Assembly: GCA_023434265.1 (NCBI GenBank)
Contig: JAEYTA010000090.1
Location: forward strand, 1-41,121
Origin: Pseudomonadota bacterium
GTDB lineage: Bacteria; Pseudomonadota; Alphaproteobacteria; Caulobacterales; Caulobacteraceae
Length of the DNA: 41,121 bases
Direction of reading: 5' to 3'
Position numbers and translations under genes: made by a program
The notes under the pieces: generated by a model
The model's input: only the letters and a program-made list of their open reading frames with translations
The model's database searches: none
What the model was told of the DNA's origin: nothing
In this document: piece by piece, positions 1 to 7,435 of the stretch
How the letters are laid out: each line of letters opens with the position of its first letter
Position numbering within the stretch: the first letter of the stretch is position 1

Positions 1-566
1 CCGCAGTGGATTCGGTCATCGCCCTCGACGAGCCCATGGCGTCGGACGCCCCGCCGCCGGTCGACGCCTCGGCCGCCGATCCCGCCGCGCCGGCGACCGC
101 GCGGGCCGCCGCGCCCTCCCTGCTGTCGCACGCCGCGGTCGAGGCCACGGCCCAGATCGCCGCCCAGATCCTGCGCAAGCTGGACGGCCAGAGCACCCGC
201 TTCGAAATGGCCCTGCTGCCCGAGGAGCTCGGCCGCGTCGACGTCAAGCTGGACATCGACTCCGAGGGCCGCCTCGCCGCCCGCCTGGCCTTCGACAACC
301 CGGCCGCCGCCGCCGACCTGCGCGGCCGCGCCGACGAGTTGCGTCGCCAGCTCGAACAGGCCGGCTTCCAGCTCGCCGACGACGCCTTCGAATTCGCCGA
401 GCGCGACAGCGGCTCCAGCGCCTTCGACCGCGGCGACGACGCCCGCCGCGGCTCCGACCGCGCCTTCGCCGCCGCCTCGCGCCTCAACGCCGAAACCGAC
501 GCCCTCCCCGCCCCGCGCTGGACGGCCCTGTCCCTCACGCCCGCGGGCGTGGATCTGAAGGTCTGA
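1..566 (+). CDS. fliK: Flagellar hook-length control protein FliK, C-terminal part (5' end outside window)
   Basis: The reading frame is open through the left edge, so only the C-terminal ~187 codons are visible; the GTG at base 6 is probably an internal valine. The core (about residues 60-120 of the visible part) has the FliK C-terminal hook-length domain pattern, with a LLPEELGRVDVKL strand followed by a charged helix. Known role: FliK measures hook length and switches the flagellar export apparatus from hook to filament substrates. The N-terminal region is Ala/Pro-rich and looks disordered, as usual for a molecular ruler. flgD follows after 3 bases, and fliK-flgD-flgE is the standard order in Caulobacterales. 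The identification rests on both domain and context. Confidence 0.87.
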   Translation, partial: AVDSVIALDEPMASDAPPPVDASAADPAAPATARAAAPSLLSHAAVEATAQIAAQILRKLDGQSTRFEMALLPEELGRVDVKLDIDSEGRLAARLAFDNPAAAADLRGRADELRRQLEQAGFQLADDAFEFAERDSGSSAFDRGDDARRGSDRAFAAASRLNAETDALPAPRWTALSLTPAGVDLKV

Positions 567-569
567 TCG

Positions 570-1328
570 ATGGTCGACGCCGTCACCACCGCCAACAACG
601 CCGCCGGCCGGATCAACTCCGGCCAGACCATGCTGGCCTCGAACTTCGAGACCTTCCTCAGCCTGCTCACCGCCCAGCTGAAGAACCAGGACCCCCTGTC
701 GCCGGTCGACTCCAACCAGTTCACCGCCCAGCTGACGCAGATGGCCGGGGTCGAGCAGCAGCTGCTCACCAACGAGCTGCTCAAGGCCATGCTCGGCGCC
801 CAGGGCGGCGGCGGCCTCACCGACGCCGCCAACTTCATCGGCCGCGAGGCCACCGCCGCCTGGCCCGCCACCCGCTTCCAGGACGGCGAGGCGACGTGGA
901 GCTATGAACTCGCCGGCAACGCCGACTCGGTCGAGCTGCAGGTGCTGAACGGCGCCGGGCAGGTGGTCTGGCAGGGCGAGGCTCCGGAAAACACAACCGG
1001 CGTGCACGACTTCACCTGGGACGGCGAGACCACCACCGGCGGGAACGCCCAGGACGGCGAGGTCTACACCCTGAAGGTGGTGGCCAAGGACGCCGCCGGC
1101 GGCGCCATCGACTCCCAGGTCCTGACCCGGGGCCGCATCACCGGCGTCGAGATGTACGACGGCGAGGTCTTCCTCACCGTCGGGGCCTCGGTCCTCCCCC
1201 TGTCCAGCGTGATCGCGCTCGAGGAGGCCGGCGCCGCGCCGCCGGTCGCCCCGCCCGACGACGACGGAGAAGCCGGCCTGCTGGCGTCCCTCGCCTCCTC
1301 CCTCAATCCCCTGAAACTGTTCTCGTAA
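570..1328 (+). CDS. flgD: Flagellar hook assembly (capping) protein FlgD
   Basis: This 252-residue protein has the conserved FlgD N-terminal segment (about residues 25-70: an FETFLSLLTAQLKNQDPLSP-type motif followed by QFTAQLTQMAGVEQQ). A FlgD immunoglobulin-like/tudor region follows at about residues 100-190. FlgD is a temporary scaffold at the tip of the growing hook that helps FlgE subunits assemble, then is discarded. The ATG lies 3 bases after the fliK stop, so translation is probably coupled. The last ~35 residues are Pro/Asp/Leu-rich and extend past the core domain. flgE follows after 12 bases. Confidence 0.94.
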   Translation: MVDAVTTANNAAGRINSGQTMLASNFETFLSLLTAQLKNQDPLSPVDSNQFTAQLTQMAGVEQQLLTNELLKAMLGAQGGGGLTDAANFIGREATAAWPATRFQDGEATWSYELAGNADSVELQVLNGAGQVVWQGEAPENTTGVHDFTWDGETTTGGNAQDGEVYTLKVVAKDAAGGAIDSQVLTRGRITGVEMYDGEVFLTVGASVLPLSSVIALEEAGAAPPVAPPDDDGEAGLLASLASSLNPLKLFS

Positions 1329-1340
1329 GGAGCCCGCGCC

Positions 1341-2795
1341 ATGAGCATCAACAGCGCCCTTCTGGCCGGCGTGTCCGGCCTGACCGCCAACTCCGCCGCC
1401 CTGGCGGCGATCTCGCAGAACATCGCGAACGTGAACACCGTCGGCTACAAGCGCTCCGCCGCCGAGTTCTCGACCGTCATCAACAGCCAGGTGCAGGGCG
1501 CCGGCTATTCCGCCGGCGGCGTTCTCGCCAACGCCCGCCACTACACAAGCCAGGCCGGGCAGCTGCAGCGGACCACCTCGAACACCGACCTGGGCATCGC
1601 CGGGCAAGGCTTCTTCGTGGTCACCGAAAAGGCCGAGAACCTGCAGGTCACCGACGCCCGCCTGTTCACCCGCGCCGGCGCCTTCCGCGTCGACAGCCTC
1701 GGCTATCTGAAGAACACCTCCGGCCTCTACCTGCAGGGCTGGCCGGTCGACGCCGAGGGCAACATCACCACCGACCCGTCGGACCTCAACCGCCTGCGCA
1801 CCATCAACGTCGGCTCGGTCGGCGGCACCGCCGAACCCACCACCCGCGTCCAGCTGAACGCCAACATCCGCTCCAGCCAGGCCGTCTCGCCGGAAGCGAC
1901 CGACGCCGCCGCCACGCCGCCGGGCGCCAACGCCTACGACCCGGCGACCAACTCCATGGCCATGTGGGACCCCGAAACCGGCCTGGGCGTGAAGCCGGAC
2001 TTCGAGCTGACCATTCCGGTCTCCGACTCCAAGGGCGGCCAGCGCACCATCGCCATCTCCTTCCTGAAGAGCGCGACGCCGAACCAGTGGTTCGCCGAGA
2101 TCCGGGCCATCCCGGCCGGCGACGTGGTCACCGGCGCCGGCCTCACCAACGGCCAGATCAAGACGGGCATCGTCGCCTTCACCCAGGACGGCCGCCTCGA
2201 CGTCGACGCCATGACCGCGCTCGGCGCCGACGCCCTGTTCGCCGACCCCGCCGCCGCCACCCTGACCTTCGGCGCCTCCGACACCGCCGCCCTGGGCGCC
2301 GGCGAGGTGGCCTGGGCTCCCGGCCTCGGCATCGACGACCAGACCCTGAGCTTCGACCTCACCGCCGCCGCAGGCGGCCTGACCCAGTACGACAGCGCCT
2401 CCGTCGTCCAGGCCGTGCTGACCAACGGCACCGCCTTCGGCAACCTGTCGGAGGTGAAGATCGACGAAACGGGCTTCGTCACGGCCATCTTCGACAACGG
2501 CGTCACCCGTCGCATCGCCCAGATCGCCATCGCCACCTTCCCGAGCCCCGACAACCTGCTCGAGGCCTCGGGCAACGCCTTCCGCGTCAGCCAGGGCTCC
2601 GGCACCTACAATCTGAAGACCGCCGGCTCGGGCGGGGCGGGCACCATCGGCTCATCCCAGCTGGAGGCCTCGACCGTCGACCTGTCGGCCGAGTTCACCG
2701 GCCTGATCACCACCCAGCGGGCCTACTCCGCCTCGTCCAAGATCATCACCACGGCCGATGAGATGCTGGCCGAGTTGATCAGCATCAAACGCTGA
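1341..2795 (+). CDS. flgE: Flagellar hook protein FlgE
   Basis: This 484-residue protein begins with the rod/hook N-terminal signature: SAALAAISQNIANVNTVGYK at about residues 18-37. It ends with the matching C-terminal helix around ASTVDLSAEFTGLITTQRAY. Between them lie the FlgE beta-domain (GQGFFVV near residue 88) and a variable hook-surface region. The terminal helices pack together in the hook tube. The start has a good AAGGAG Shine-Dalgarno ending 9 bases upstream. Flagellar hook genes of this group are often sigma-54 driven, but the promoter would lie upstream of the window. No convincing rho-independent terminator was seen between the stop and sciP. Confidence 0.93.
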   Translation: MSINSALLAGVSGLTANSAALAAISQNIANVNTVGYKRSAAEFSTVINSQVQGAGYSAGGVLANARHYTSQAGQLQRTTSNTDLGIAGQGFFVVTEKAENLQVTDARLFTRAGAFRVDSLGYLKNTSGLYLQGWPVDAEGNITTDPSDLNRLRTINVGSVGGTAEPTTRVQLNANIRSSQAVSPEATDAAATPPGANAYDPATNSMAMWDPETGLGVKPDFELTIPVSDSKGGQRTIAISFLKSATPNQWFAEIRAIPAGDVVTGAGLTNGQIKTGIVAFTQDGRLDVDAMTALGADALFADPAAATLTFGASDTAALGAGEVAWAPGLGIDDQTLSFDLTAAAGGLTQYDSASVVQAVLTNGTAFGNLSEVKIDETGFVTAIFDNGVTRRIAQIAIATFPSPDNLLEASGNAFRVSQGSGTYNLKTAGSGGAGTIGSSQLEASTVDLSAEFTGLITTQRAYSASSKIITTADEMLAELISIKR

Positions 2796-2889
2796 TATCC
2801 GGTCAAGTAACGGTTAGGTTCGATGAATCCTTTGTTGAGCAACGGCCGGGCGGAGGGGGTGCGCATTAGCCTTTCCTTCACCACGACGC

Positions 2890-2904
2890 TTAAACGGCCT
2901 TTAG
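2890..2904 (+). promoter_or_regulatory. Candidate CtrA-binding site (TTAA-N7-TTAG) upstream of sciP
   Basis: TTAA at 2890-2893 and TTAG at 2901-2904 are separated by exactly 7 bases, one mismatch from the CtrA consensus TTAA-N7-TTAA. TTAA is rare in this GC-rich sequence. The site lies 69 bases upstream of the preferred sciP start, where a CtrA-activated promoter would be expected. A GANTC (GAATC, 2825-2829), the CcrM methylation motif of Caulobacterales, lies further upstream. Binding itself is inferred. Confidence 0.6.
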
Positions 2905-2958
2905 CGCGGCCTCGCTACCGTCAAGTCTCAACGGTGGTGGTGAATGAGGCATAAGCCC

Positions 2959-3243
2959 ATGTTGCAAGAGCGACGTCTCAACAGTCGAGGCGAACAGTAT
3001 GTGGTCGGCCCGACCGGCACGCCCCTGACCCTGCGCGACCTGCCGCCGGCCAACACCGACCGCTGGGTGATCCGTCGCAAGGCCGAGGTGGTGGCCGCGG
3101 TTCGCGGCGGGCTGATCAGCCTGGAGGACGCGCTCGAGCGCTACCGCCTCACCGCCGAGGAATTCATCGCCTGGCAGAAGGCGATCGACAAATGGGGCAT
3201 GCAGGGCCTGCGCACCACGCGCATCCAGCATTACCGCGGATAG
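2959..3243 (+). CDS. sciP: SciP, CtrA inhibitory protein (DUF1153 family)
   Basis: The 94-residue protein has the DUF1153/SciP pattern: EQYVVGPTGTPLTLRDLP near the N-terminus, then WVIRRKAEVVAAVRGGLISL forming the start of a helix-turn-helix, and a C-terminal LRTTRIQ segment. Known role in Caulobacter: SciP accumulates late in the cell cycle or in swarmer cells and blocks CtrA-dependent transcription. I prefer the ATG at 2959 because GAGG ends 9 bases upstream and family members begin MLQER. An in-frame ATG at 2944 would add five residues (MRHKP) and has a weaker upstream GGTGG. A CtrA-type box upstream suggests feedback. Its position after the hook operon fits a role in flagellar and cell-cycle timing. 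Confidence 0.92.
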   Translation: MLQERRLNSRGEQYVVGPTGTPLTLRDLPPANTDRWVIRRKAEVVAAVRGGLISLEDALERYRLTAEEFIAWQKAIDKWGMQGLRTTRIQHYRG

Positions 3244-3268
3244 GATTCTCTCCCCGACCGACGCAGGC

Positions 3269-3294
3269 GGCCGCTCCCGGCGACGGGGGCGGCC
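3269..3294 (+). terminator. Possible terminator hairpin after sciP
   Basis: GGCCGCTCCC (3269-3278) pairs with GGGGGCGGCC (3285-3294) around a 6-base loop, giving a 10-bp stem with one G-T pair. Only a short TTT follows, 7 bases later, so intrinsic termination would be weak. It sits between sciP and mnmA. Confidence 0.35.
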
Positions 3295-3351
3295 GTCGCC
3301 GTTTCGGGGCACGCCTCGAAATCGCGCGCCTTTCGCACTAGATAGCGCGCC

Positions 3352-4554
3352 ATGACCCTCGTCGAGGACATCTGCCCGGTTCCGACCATCGCCCCCGCCG
3401 ACACCGACGCGGCGATCGCCGCCGCGCGCGCGGCCGTCGGCCTGCCCGTCGGGAGCCGCGTCGTCGCGGCCATGTCGGGCGGCGTGGACTCCACCGTGGT
3501 CGCCGCCCTGCTGCACAAGGCCGGCTACGACGTCGTCGGCGTGACGCTGCAGCTCTACGACCACGGCCAGGCCCTCAAGAAGAAGGGCGCCTGCTGCGCC
3601 GGCCAGGACATCCACGACGCCCGGCTGGCGGCCGAAACCATCGGCATCCCGCATTACGTCCTCGACTACGAAAGCCGCTTCCGCGACGCCGTCATCGACC
3701 AGTTCGCCGACTCCTACCTGCGCGGCGAGACGCCGGTGCCCTGCATCCGCTGCAACCAGACGGTCAAGTTCCGCGACCTGCTCGACGTCGCCCGCGACCT
3801 CGGCGCCGAGGCCATGGCCACCGGCCACTACGTGCGCCGCGCCGTCGCCGCCGACGGCCGGATGCAGATGCGCAAGGCGATCGACCACTCGCGCGACCAG
3901 TCCTACTTCCTGTTCGCCACCACGGCCGAGCAGCTCGACTACCTGCGCTTCCCGCTGGCCGACCTGGAGAAGCCGCAGGTGCGCGGCGTGGCGCTGGACC
4001 TCGGCCTGCGCATCGCCGCCAAGCCGGACAGCCAGGACATCTGCTTCGTCCCCAATGGCGACTATCGCACCCTGATCGACAAGCTGCGCCCCGAGGGGCG
4101 GCAGGCCGGCGAGATCGTGCACATGGACGGCCGCGTCCTGGGCCAGCACGGCGGCATTACCGACTACACCATCGGCCAGCGCCGCGGCCTCAACGTCGCG
4201 GTCGGCGAGCCCCTGTTCGTGACCAAGCTGGACCCGGTGAAGCGCCACGTCATCGTGGGGCCGCGCGACGCCCTGCTGACGGCCTCGCTGACGCTGGAGG
4301 AAACCAACTGGCTGGGCGACCAGTCCACCCTGGAGGCCGCCGCCGCCGAGGGCGCGCCGGTGCTCGCCCGCGTCCGCTCCACCCGCGCCCCCTCCCCCGC
4401 CCGCCTGAGGCTCGCCGACGGGGCGATCTCCGTCGTCTTCGCTGCGGGCGAGGAAGGCGTCGCCCCCGGCCAGGCCTGCGCCCTCTACGACCCCGCCGAT
4501 CCCGACCGCCTGCTCGGCGGCGGCTTCATCCGCACGACCACCGCCGTTGCCTGA
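3352..4554 (+). CDS. mnmA: tRNA-specific 2-thiouridylase MnmA
   Basis: MnmA carries out the final sulfur transfer that makes 2-thiouridine at wobble position 34 of Lys, Glu and Gln tRNAs. The 400-residue protein has the PP-loop ATP-binding motif SGGVDS at residues 42-47. The expected catalytic cysteines are at about 134 (in CIRCN) and 231 (in SQDICFVPNGDY). C-terminal beta-domains follow. The extra ~30 N-terminal residues before the PP-loop and the CCAGQDIHDA segment are typical of alphaproteobacterial MnmA. The ATG start is a reasonable choice, though no strong Shine-Dalgarno precedes it. The end overlaps the TTG start of the next gene by 8 bases. Confidence 0.95.
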   Translation: MTLVEDICPVPTIAPADTDAAIAAARAAVGLPVGSRVVAAMSGGVDSTVVAALLHKAGYDVVGVTLQLYDHGQALKKKGACCAGQDIHDARLAAETIGIPHYVLDYESRFRDAVIDQFADSYLRGETPVPCIRCNQTVKFRDLLDVARDLGAEAMATGHYVRRAVAADGRMQMRKAIDHSRDQSYFLFATTAEQLDYLRFPLADLEKPQVRGVALDLGLRIAAKPDSQDICFVPNGDYRTLIDKLRPEGRQAGEIVHMDGRVLGQHGGITDYTIGQRRGLNVAVGEPLFVTKLDPVKRHVIVGPRDALLTASLTLEETNWLGDQSTLEAAAAEGAPVLARVRSTRAPSPARLRLADGAISVVFAAGEEGVAPGQACALYDPADPDRLLGGGFIRTTTAVA

Positions 4555-5116
4555 CGCCGCCGACCCGCAGGCGCTCGCCGCCCGCGCCGGCCTGCCGGGC
4601 GAGTTCTGCTGGCTACGCGAGGAACTGCCCCGCGACCGCTGGACCGGCCTGCACGAGGTCGCCGCCTTCTGGCTGCAGATGCACGCCGGCTTCCGCAATC
4701 ACCAAGCCCACATGGACGGCCTCGTCGCCCGCTGGCGCGCCGACGGCGACCTGACGGCCCTGCACCGCCAGCTCACGCCCGCGCTGCAGGCCTTCCTGCA
4801 GCATCTCGACGGCCATCATCGCATCGAGACCGGCCACTACTTCCCGATGATGCGCACGGTCGAACCGCGCATCGCCGCCGGCCTCGACCTGCTCGACCGC
4901 GACCACGACGAAGTCCACCGGCATCTGGAGGCCCTGTTCCAGTCCGGCCTCGCCTTCCACCGCGCCGTCTCCGCCAACGCCCCCGACGCCCGCGACCAGG
5001 CCGCCCGTCTCGCCGACGCCCTCGCCGCCGCCGGCCCGCCGCTGACCCGCCACCTCGATGACGAGGAGGACATCGTCATCCCCCTGATCCAGCTGCGCGG
5101 CCTGCCGGGCGCCTAG
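4547..5116 (+). CDS. Hemerythrin HHE-domain protein
   Basis: The predicted 189-residue protein is mostly helical, with a His/Glu pattern matching HHE cation-binding (hemerythrin-like) domains. It has FRNHQAHMDG near residue 47, HLDGHHRIETGHYFP at about 87-101, DRDHDEVHRHLEALF at about 118-132 and HLDDEEDIVIP near the end. Such domains usually bind a di-iron centre and serve in oxygen, NO or iron sensing or in oxidative-damage repair; no enzymatic role can be assigned. It starts at a TTG overlapping the end of mnmA by 8 bases, which suggests co-expression. Its TAG stop shares the palindrome CTAG with the stop of the convergent thioesterase gene. Confidence 0.83.
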   Translation: MPDAADPQALAARAGLPGEFCWLREELPRDRWTGLHEVAAFWLQMHAGFRNHQAHMDGLVARWRADGDLTALHRQLTPALQAFLQHLDGHHRIETGHYFPMMRTVEPRIAAGLDLLDRDHDEVHRHLEALFQSGLAFHRAVSANAPDARDQAARLADALAAAGPPLTRHLDDEEDIVIPLIQLRGLPGA

Positions 5117-5952
5117 CCTCGCGCCGGCAGTATCTTCCGCCGCTGCCGCACCACCGCCAGCGGCCGCCCGTCCGGGGCCCAGGCGGCGCCGTCCTCGACC
5201 GCCCAGCCGCCGCCGACGTCGCGGGTCCAGAAGTGGAAATAGGCCCAGCCCTCCGGGGAGGTGTCCGGGGTAAGCGCCGCCAGCAAGTCGGCGCGCAGGT
5301 CGACGCTGGTCGAGATCGCCGGCGGGGCCGGGAAGGCGGTGAAATAGGTCGGATACAGCCCGTCCAGCAGGAACAGCAGCCGGCTCTCGTCCAGCGGCGC
5401 CCCGTCGACGCAGCGCATCCAGCAGCCCAGCTCCGGCGACCGCCCGGCGTTCACGCCGAACAGCCTCGGCCCGTCGGCGAAGCGATGCTCGATATGCCGG
5501 GTGAACCACGGCCCGAACGTCGGATCCATCGGCGTCGGCCGCAGGCTCTCCACCGGCGTCGGCTCCGCGACCAGCGGCGCCAGCGCGGGCCCCTCGACGT
5601 CGCGGCCGAAGGTGGCCAGGGCCTGCACCGCCGGCCGCTCGTCCTGCCCGCCCAGCACATGCGCATAGGCTACGTTGCGACCGCCCCGGGTCAGGGTCGG
5701 CGCGAACCGCACCGGCGCATCGAACCGCGCGGCCGCCAGATACTGGATGCTCAGGGTCTGCAGCGGCGTCGCGATCCCCAACCCCCGCCGCGCTGCTCGC
5801 GCCGCCAGCGCCGCCATCAGACCCCCGAACGGCGCGCCCTTGGTCGGGTCCATGGCCTGCGGCGCGTTGGAGAAGCCCGCGTCCAGCCGTGCGGTCAGGC
5901 CGTCGCCATCGGCGGTCAGGGTCAGGGCTTCGTCGAGCGTCTGTGTCGTCAT
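5113..5952 (-). CDS. Acyl-CoA thioesterase family protein (double hotdog)
   Basis: The 279-residue protein resembles TesB-like/thioesterase-superfamily proteins with two hotdog domains. The N-terminal half has NAPQAMDPTKGAPFGGLMAAL (roughly residues 29-49), a hotdog helix with the conserved Gly-Gly, then a LSIQYLAAARFDAPV strand. The C-terminal half ends in YFHFWTRDVGGGWAVEDG, typical of the second hotdog. Expected reaction: hydrolysis of an acyl-CoA thioester, chain length unknown. It is divergent from the HxlR regulator gene (179 bases between the starts), a common arrangement for a regulator and its target. The ATG start is supported by family-like length. Its stop overlaps the hemerythrin-like stop by 4 bases. 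Confidence 0.8.
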   Translation of the reverse strand: MTTQTLDEALTLTADGDGLTARLDAGFSNAPQAMDPTKGAPFGGLMAALAARAARRGLGIATPLQTLSIQYLAAARFDAPVRFAPTLTRGGRNVAYAHVLGGQDERPAVQALATFGRDVEGPALAPLVAEPTPVESLRPTPMDPTFGPWFTRHIEHRFADGPRLFGVNAGRSPELGCWMRCVDGAPLDESRLLFLLDGLYPTYFTAFPAPPAISTSVDLRADLLAALTPDTSPEGWAYFHFWTRDVGGGWAVEDGAAWAPDGRPLAVVRQRRKILPARG

Positions 5953-6050
5953 GAGGTGCGGCTACAGCGACCGAAAGGCGGGCGGAAGGCCGGCGCCCTC
6001 CGCCCGGAGTTCAAGGGATCAGGATACGCCGCGGGGGGCCGCGATGTGTC

Positions 6051-6071
6051 CGTAGCGAAACAAGACTGACC
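6051..6071. promoter_or_regulatory. Conserved intergenic motif, copy 1 (CGTWGCGAAACARGAC core)
   Basis: 18 of 21 bases match 17386-17406, which lies just upstream of the alpha/beta hydrolase gene. Both copies read in the same direction. Here it sits in the divergent thioesterase/HxlR intergenic region. Function is unknown; it may be a regulator site or part of a promoter. Confidence 0.4.
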
Positions 6072-6085
6072 TAGTCCGTTCCGAA

Positions 6086-6102
6086 TGGCAACCCTCTTGC
6101 CA
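6086..6102. promoter_or_regulatory. Perfect dyad TGGCAA-N5-TTGCCA upstream of the HxlR gene
   Basis: Two perfect 6-base arms are separated by CCCTC, 30 bases upstream of the HxlR start and within the divergent intergenic region. The size and place fit an autoregulatory operator of a dimeric winged-helix regulator. The same bases also resemble a sigma-54 promoter (TGGCA-N6-TTGC), on either strand because of the symmetry. The operator reading seems more likely for a regulator gene. Confidence 0.5.
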
Positions 6103-6108
6103 AAAGCC

Positions 6109-6121
6109 TGACGCCACGTCA
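6109..6121. promoter_or_regulatory. Palindrome TGACGCCACGTCA upstream of the HxlR gene
   Basis: Five-base arms TGACG/CGTCA flank CCA. The 15-base block CCTGACGCCRCGTCA recurs with one change at 17359-17373 upstream of the alpha/beta hydrolase gene. It ends 10 bases before the HxlR start codon, a position suited to repression. Confidence 0.42.
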
Positions 6122-6131
6122 CCTTTCCCGT

Positions 6132-6626
6132 ATGGGACGCACCGCCGACTATTCGCGCCAGAGCTGTTCGATCGCCGCCACGCTCGAGGTTATCGGCGAT
6201 CCGTGGACTCTTCTGGTCATCCGCGACGCCTTCAACGGCGTCAGCCGCTTCGAGCAGTGGCAGGAGCGCCTCGGCGTGGCCCGCAACGTGCTCGCCGCCC
6301 GCCTCAAGAGCCTCGTCCAGCACGGCGTGCTGGAGCCGCGCCTCTATTCCGAACGGCCGCCGCGCAACGAATATGTGCTCACCGCCAAGGGCAAGGATCT
6401 CTACGGTGTGCTGGTCACCCTGCACGGCTGGGGCGCCAGGCACGTCTATTGCGACGCCGACTCCGGCGTCTCCATGATCCACCGCACCTGCGGCCACGAC
6501 CTCCAGCCGCGCATCGCCTGCGGCTGCTGCGGCGAACTGGTCAAGCCGCGCGACATCCAGCTGACCCTCGCCGAAAACCGCCCCACGGTCGGCGAACTGA
6601 TGCCGAAGCACGGCGAGGAAGCGTAA
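6132..6626 (+). CDS. HxlR-family winged-helix transcriptional regulator
   Basis: The 164-residue protein has the HxlR/MarR-type winged-helix signature. It includes CSIAATLEVIGDPWTLLVIR (about residues 11-30), a recognition region LGVARNVLAARLKSLVQHGV, then LTAKGKDLYGVL. The C-terminal ~50 residues carry a cysteine-rich HxxCGH...ACGCCGE pattern (about residues 119-139), which looks like a small metal-binding ribbon, common in this subgroup. HxlR regulators generally bind palindromes in divergent promoters in response to small molecules or redox state. Its divergent neighbour, the acyl-CoA thioesterase, is the natural target candidate, and perfect dyads lie between them. The stop is followed 3 bases later by a palindromic repeat hairpin. 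Confidence 0.9.
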   Translation: MGRTADYSRQSCSIAATLEVIGDPWTLLVIRDAFNGVSRFEQWQERLGVARNVLAARLKSLVQHGVLEPRLYSERPPRNEYVLTAKGKDLYGVLVTLHGWGARHVYCDADSGVSMIHRTCGHDLQPRIACGCCGELVKPRDIQLTLAENRPTVGELMPKHGEEA

Positions 6627-6629
6627 TCA

Positions 6630-6800
6630 CCTCTCTATTCGCGAAGGCGAATGGAGAGGACAGATCGACGCGCAGCGTCGATCAGGAGAGGGCGGCGCCG
6701 GCCCATCCCGCGGCCCGCCGTCCACCGCCTGCGCCGCCCCCTCCACCATGCTCCGCCTGCGGCTTCGCATGGTCCCCCTCCCCGTCTGCGACGGGGAGGT
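6630..6800. repeat. Composite palindromic intergenic repeat, family 2, copy 1
   Basis: A left hairpin (6630-6659) has a 13-bp stem with one T-G pair and a 4-base loop GAAG. A right hairpin (6778-6800) has a 10-bp perfect stem CCTCCCCGTC/GACGGGGAGG with a 3-base loop. Between them, GAGGACAGATCGACGCGCAG and CAGGAGAGGGCGGCGCCGG closely match the copy at 34403-34569. It begins 3 bases after the HxlR stop, so the left hairpin may end that transcript. The whole gap between the HxlR gene and tag (221 bases) is this element plus a C-rich tail. Confidence 0.7.
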
Positions 6801-6847
6801 GAGCGCGCCCCCTTCCCTCTCCCCTTCCCCTCCCCCACCCTCGGCGG

Positions 6848-7435
6848 ATGACCGACTCGCTTCACCGCTGCGCCTGGTGCGGGACCGATCCCCTCTACGT
6901 CGCCTACCACGACGAGGAATGGGGCGTGCCCGAACGCGACCCCCGCGCCCTGTGGGAGAAGCTGGTGCTCGACGGCATGCAGGCCGGCCTGGCCTGGATC
7001 ACCATCCTCAGGAAGCGCGACGGCATCCGCGACGCCTTCCACGGCTTCGACCCCGAGAAGGTCGCCGCCTACGGCGAGGCCGATATCGAGCGCCTGCTCG
7101 CCGACCCGCGCATCATCCGCTCCCGCGCCAAGATCGCCTCGGCCATCAAGGGCGCGCGCATCTGGCTCGACATGCGCGAGAACCGCGAGGACTTCTCCGC
7201 CTGGCTCTGGTCCTTCGTCGGCGGCCAGCCGATCCAGAACGCCTGGCCCGACAGCGCCGCCCGCCCCGTGGCCACGCCTGAATCCGAGGCCATGGCCAAG
7301 GCGCTGAAGCAGCGCGGCTTCACCTTCTGCGGGCCGGTGATTGTGTATGCCTTCATGCAGGCTGTGGGCATGGTCAACGATCACGGCGTCGAGTGCTTCC
7401 GTCACCGGCAGGTTCGTGCCATGGCCGGGTCGTGA
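6848..7435 (+). CDS. tag: DNA-3-methyladenine glycosylase I (Tag)
   Basis: Tag removes 3-methyladenine from alkylated DNA, leaving an abasic site. The 195-residue protein matches the family along its length: YHDEEWGVPERDPRALWEKL, QAGLAWITILRKRDG and a C-terminal FMQAVGMVNDHGVECF. The zinc-snap ligands known from E. coli Tag are all present: Cys8, His21, His179 and Cys183. The base-contacting Glu38 of E. coli aligns with Asp45 here (LVLDGMQAG). I believe this substitution is seen in other alphaproteobacterial homologues, but that needs an alignment. The gene overlaps rnhB by 4 bases (GTGA), so the two genome-maintenance genes are probably co-translated. Confidence 0.95.
   Translation: MTDSLHRCAWCGTDPLYVAYHDEEWGVPERDPRALWEKLVLDGMQAGLAWITILRKRDGIRDAFHGFDPEKVAAYGEADIERLLADPRIIRSRAKIASAIKGARIWLDMRENREDFSAWLWSFVGGQPIQNAWPDSAARPVATPESEAMAKALKQRGFTFCGPVIVYAFMQAVGMVNDHGVECFRHRQVRAMAGS

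Noticed and set aside
2796..2889. Terminator or sigma-54 promoter between flgE and sciP
   Set aside because: No stable hairpin with a T-tract and no TGGCAC-N5-TTGC pair could be found. Only the CtrA-type box just downstream and a GANTC stand out.
2890..4698. Long minus-strand open frames across sciP, mnmA and the hemerythrin-like gene (and similar ones across most genes)
   Set aside because: High GC removes stop codons from antisense frames. These translations are low-complexity Gly/Ala/Arg/Val-rich with no domain pattern.
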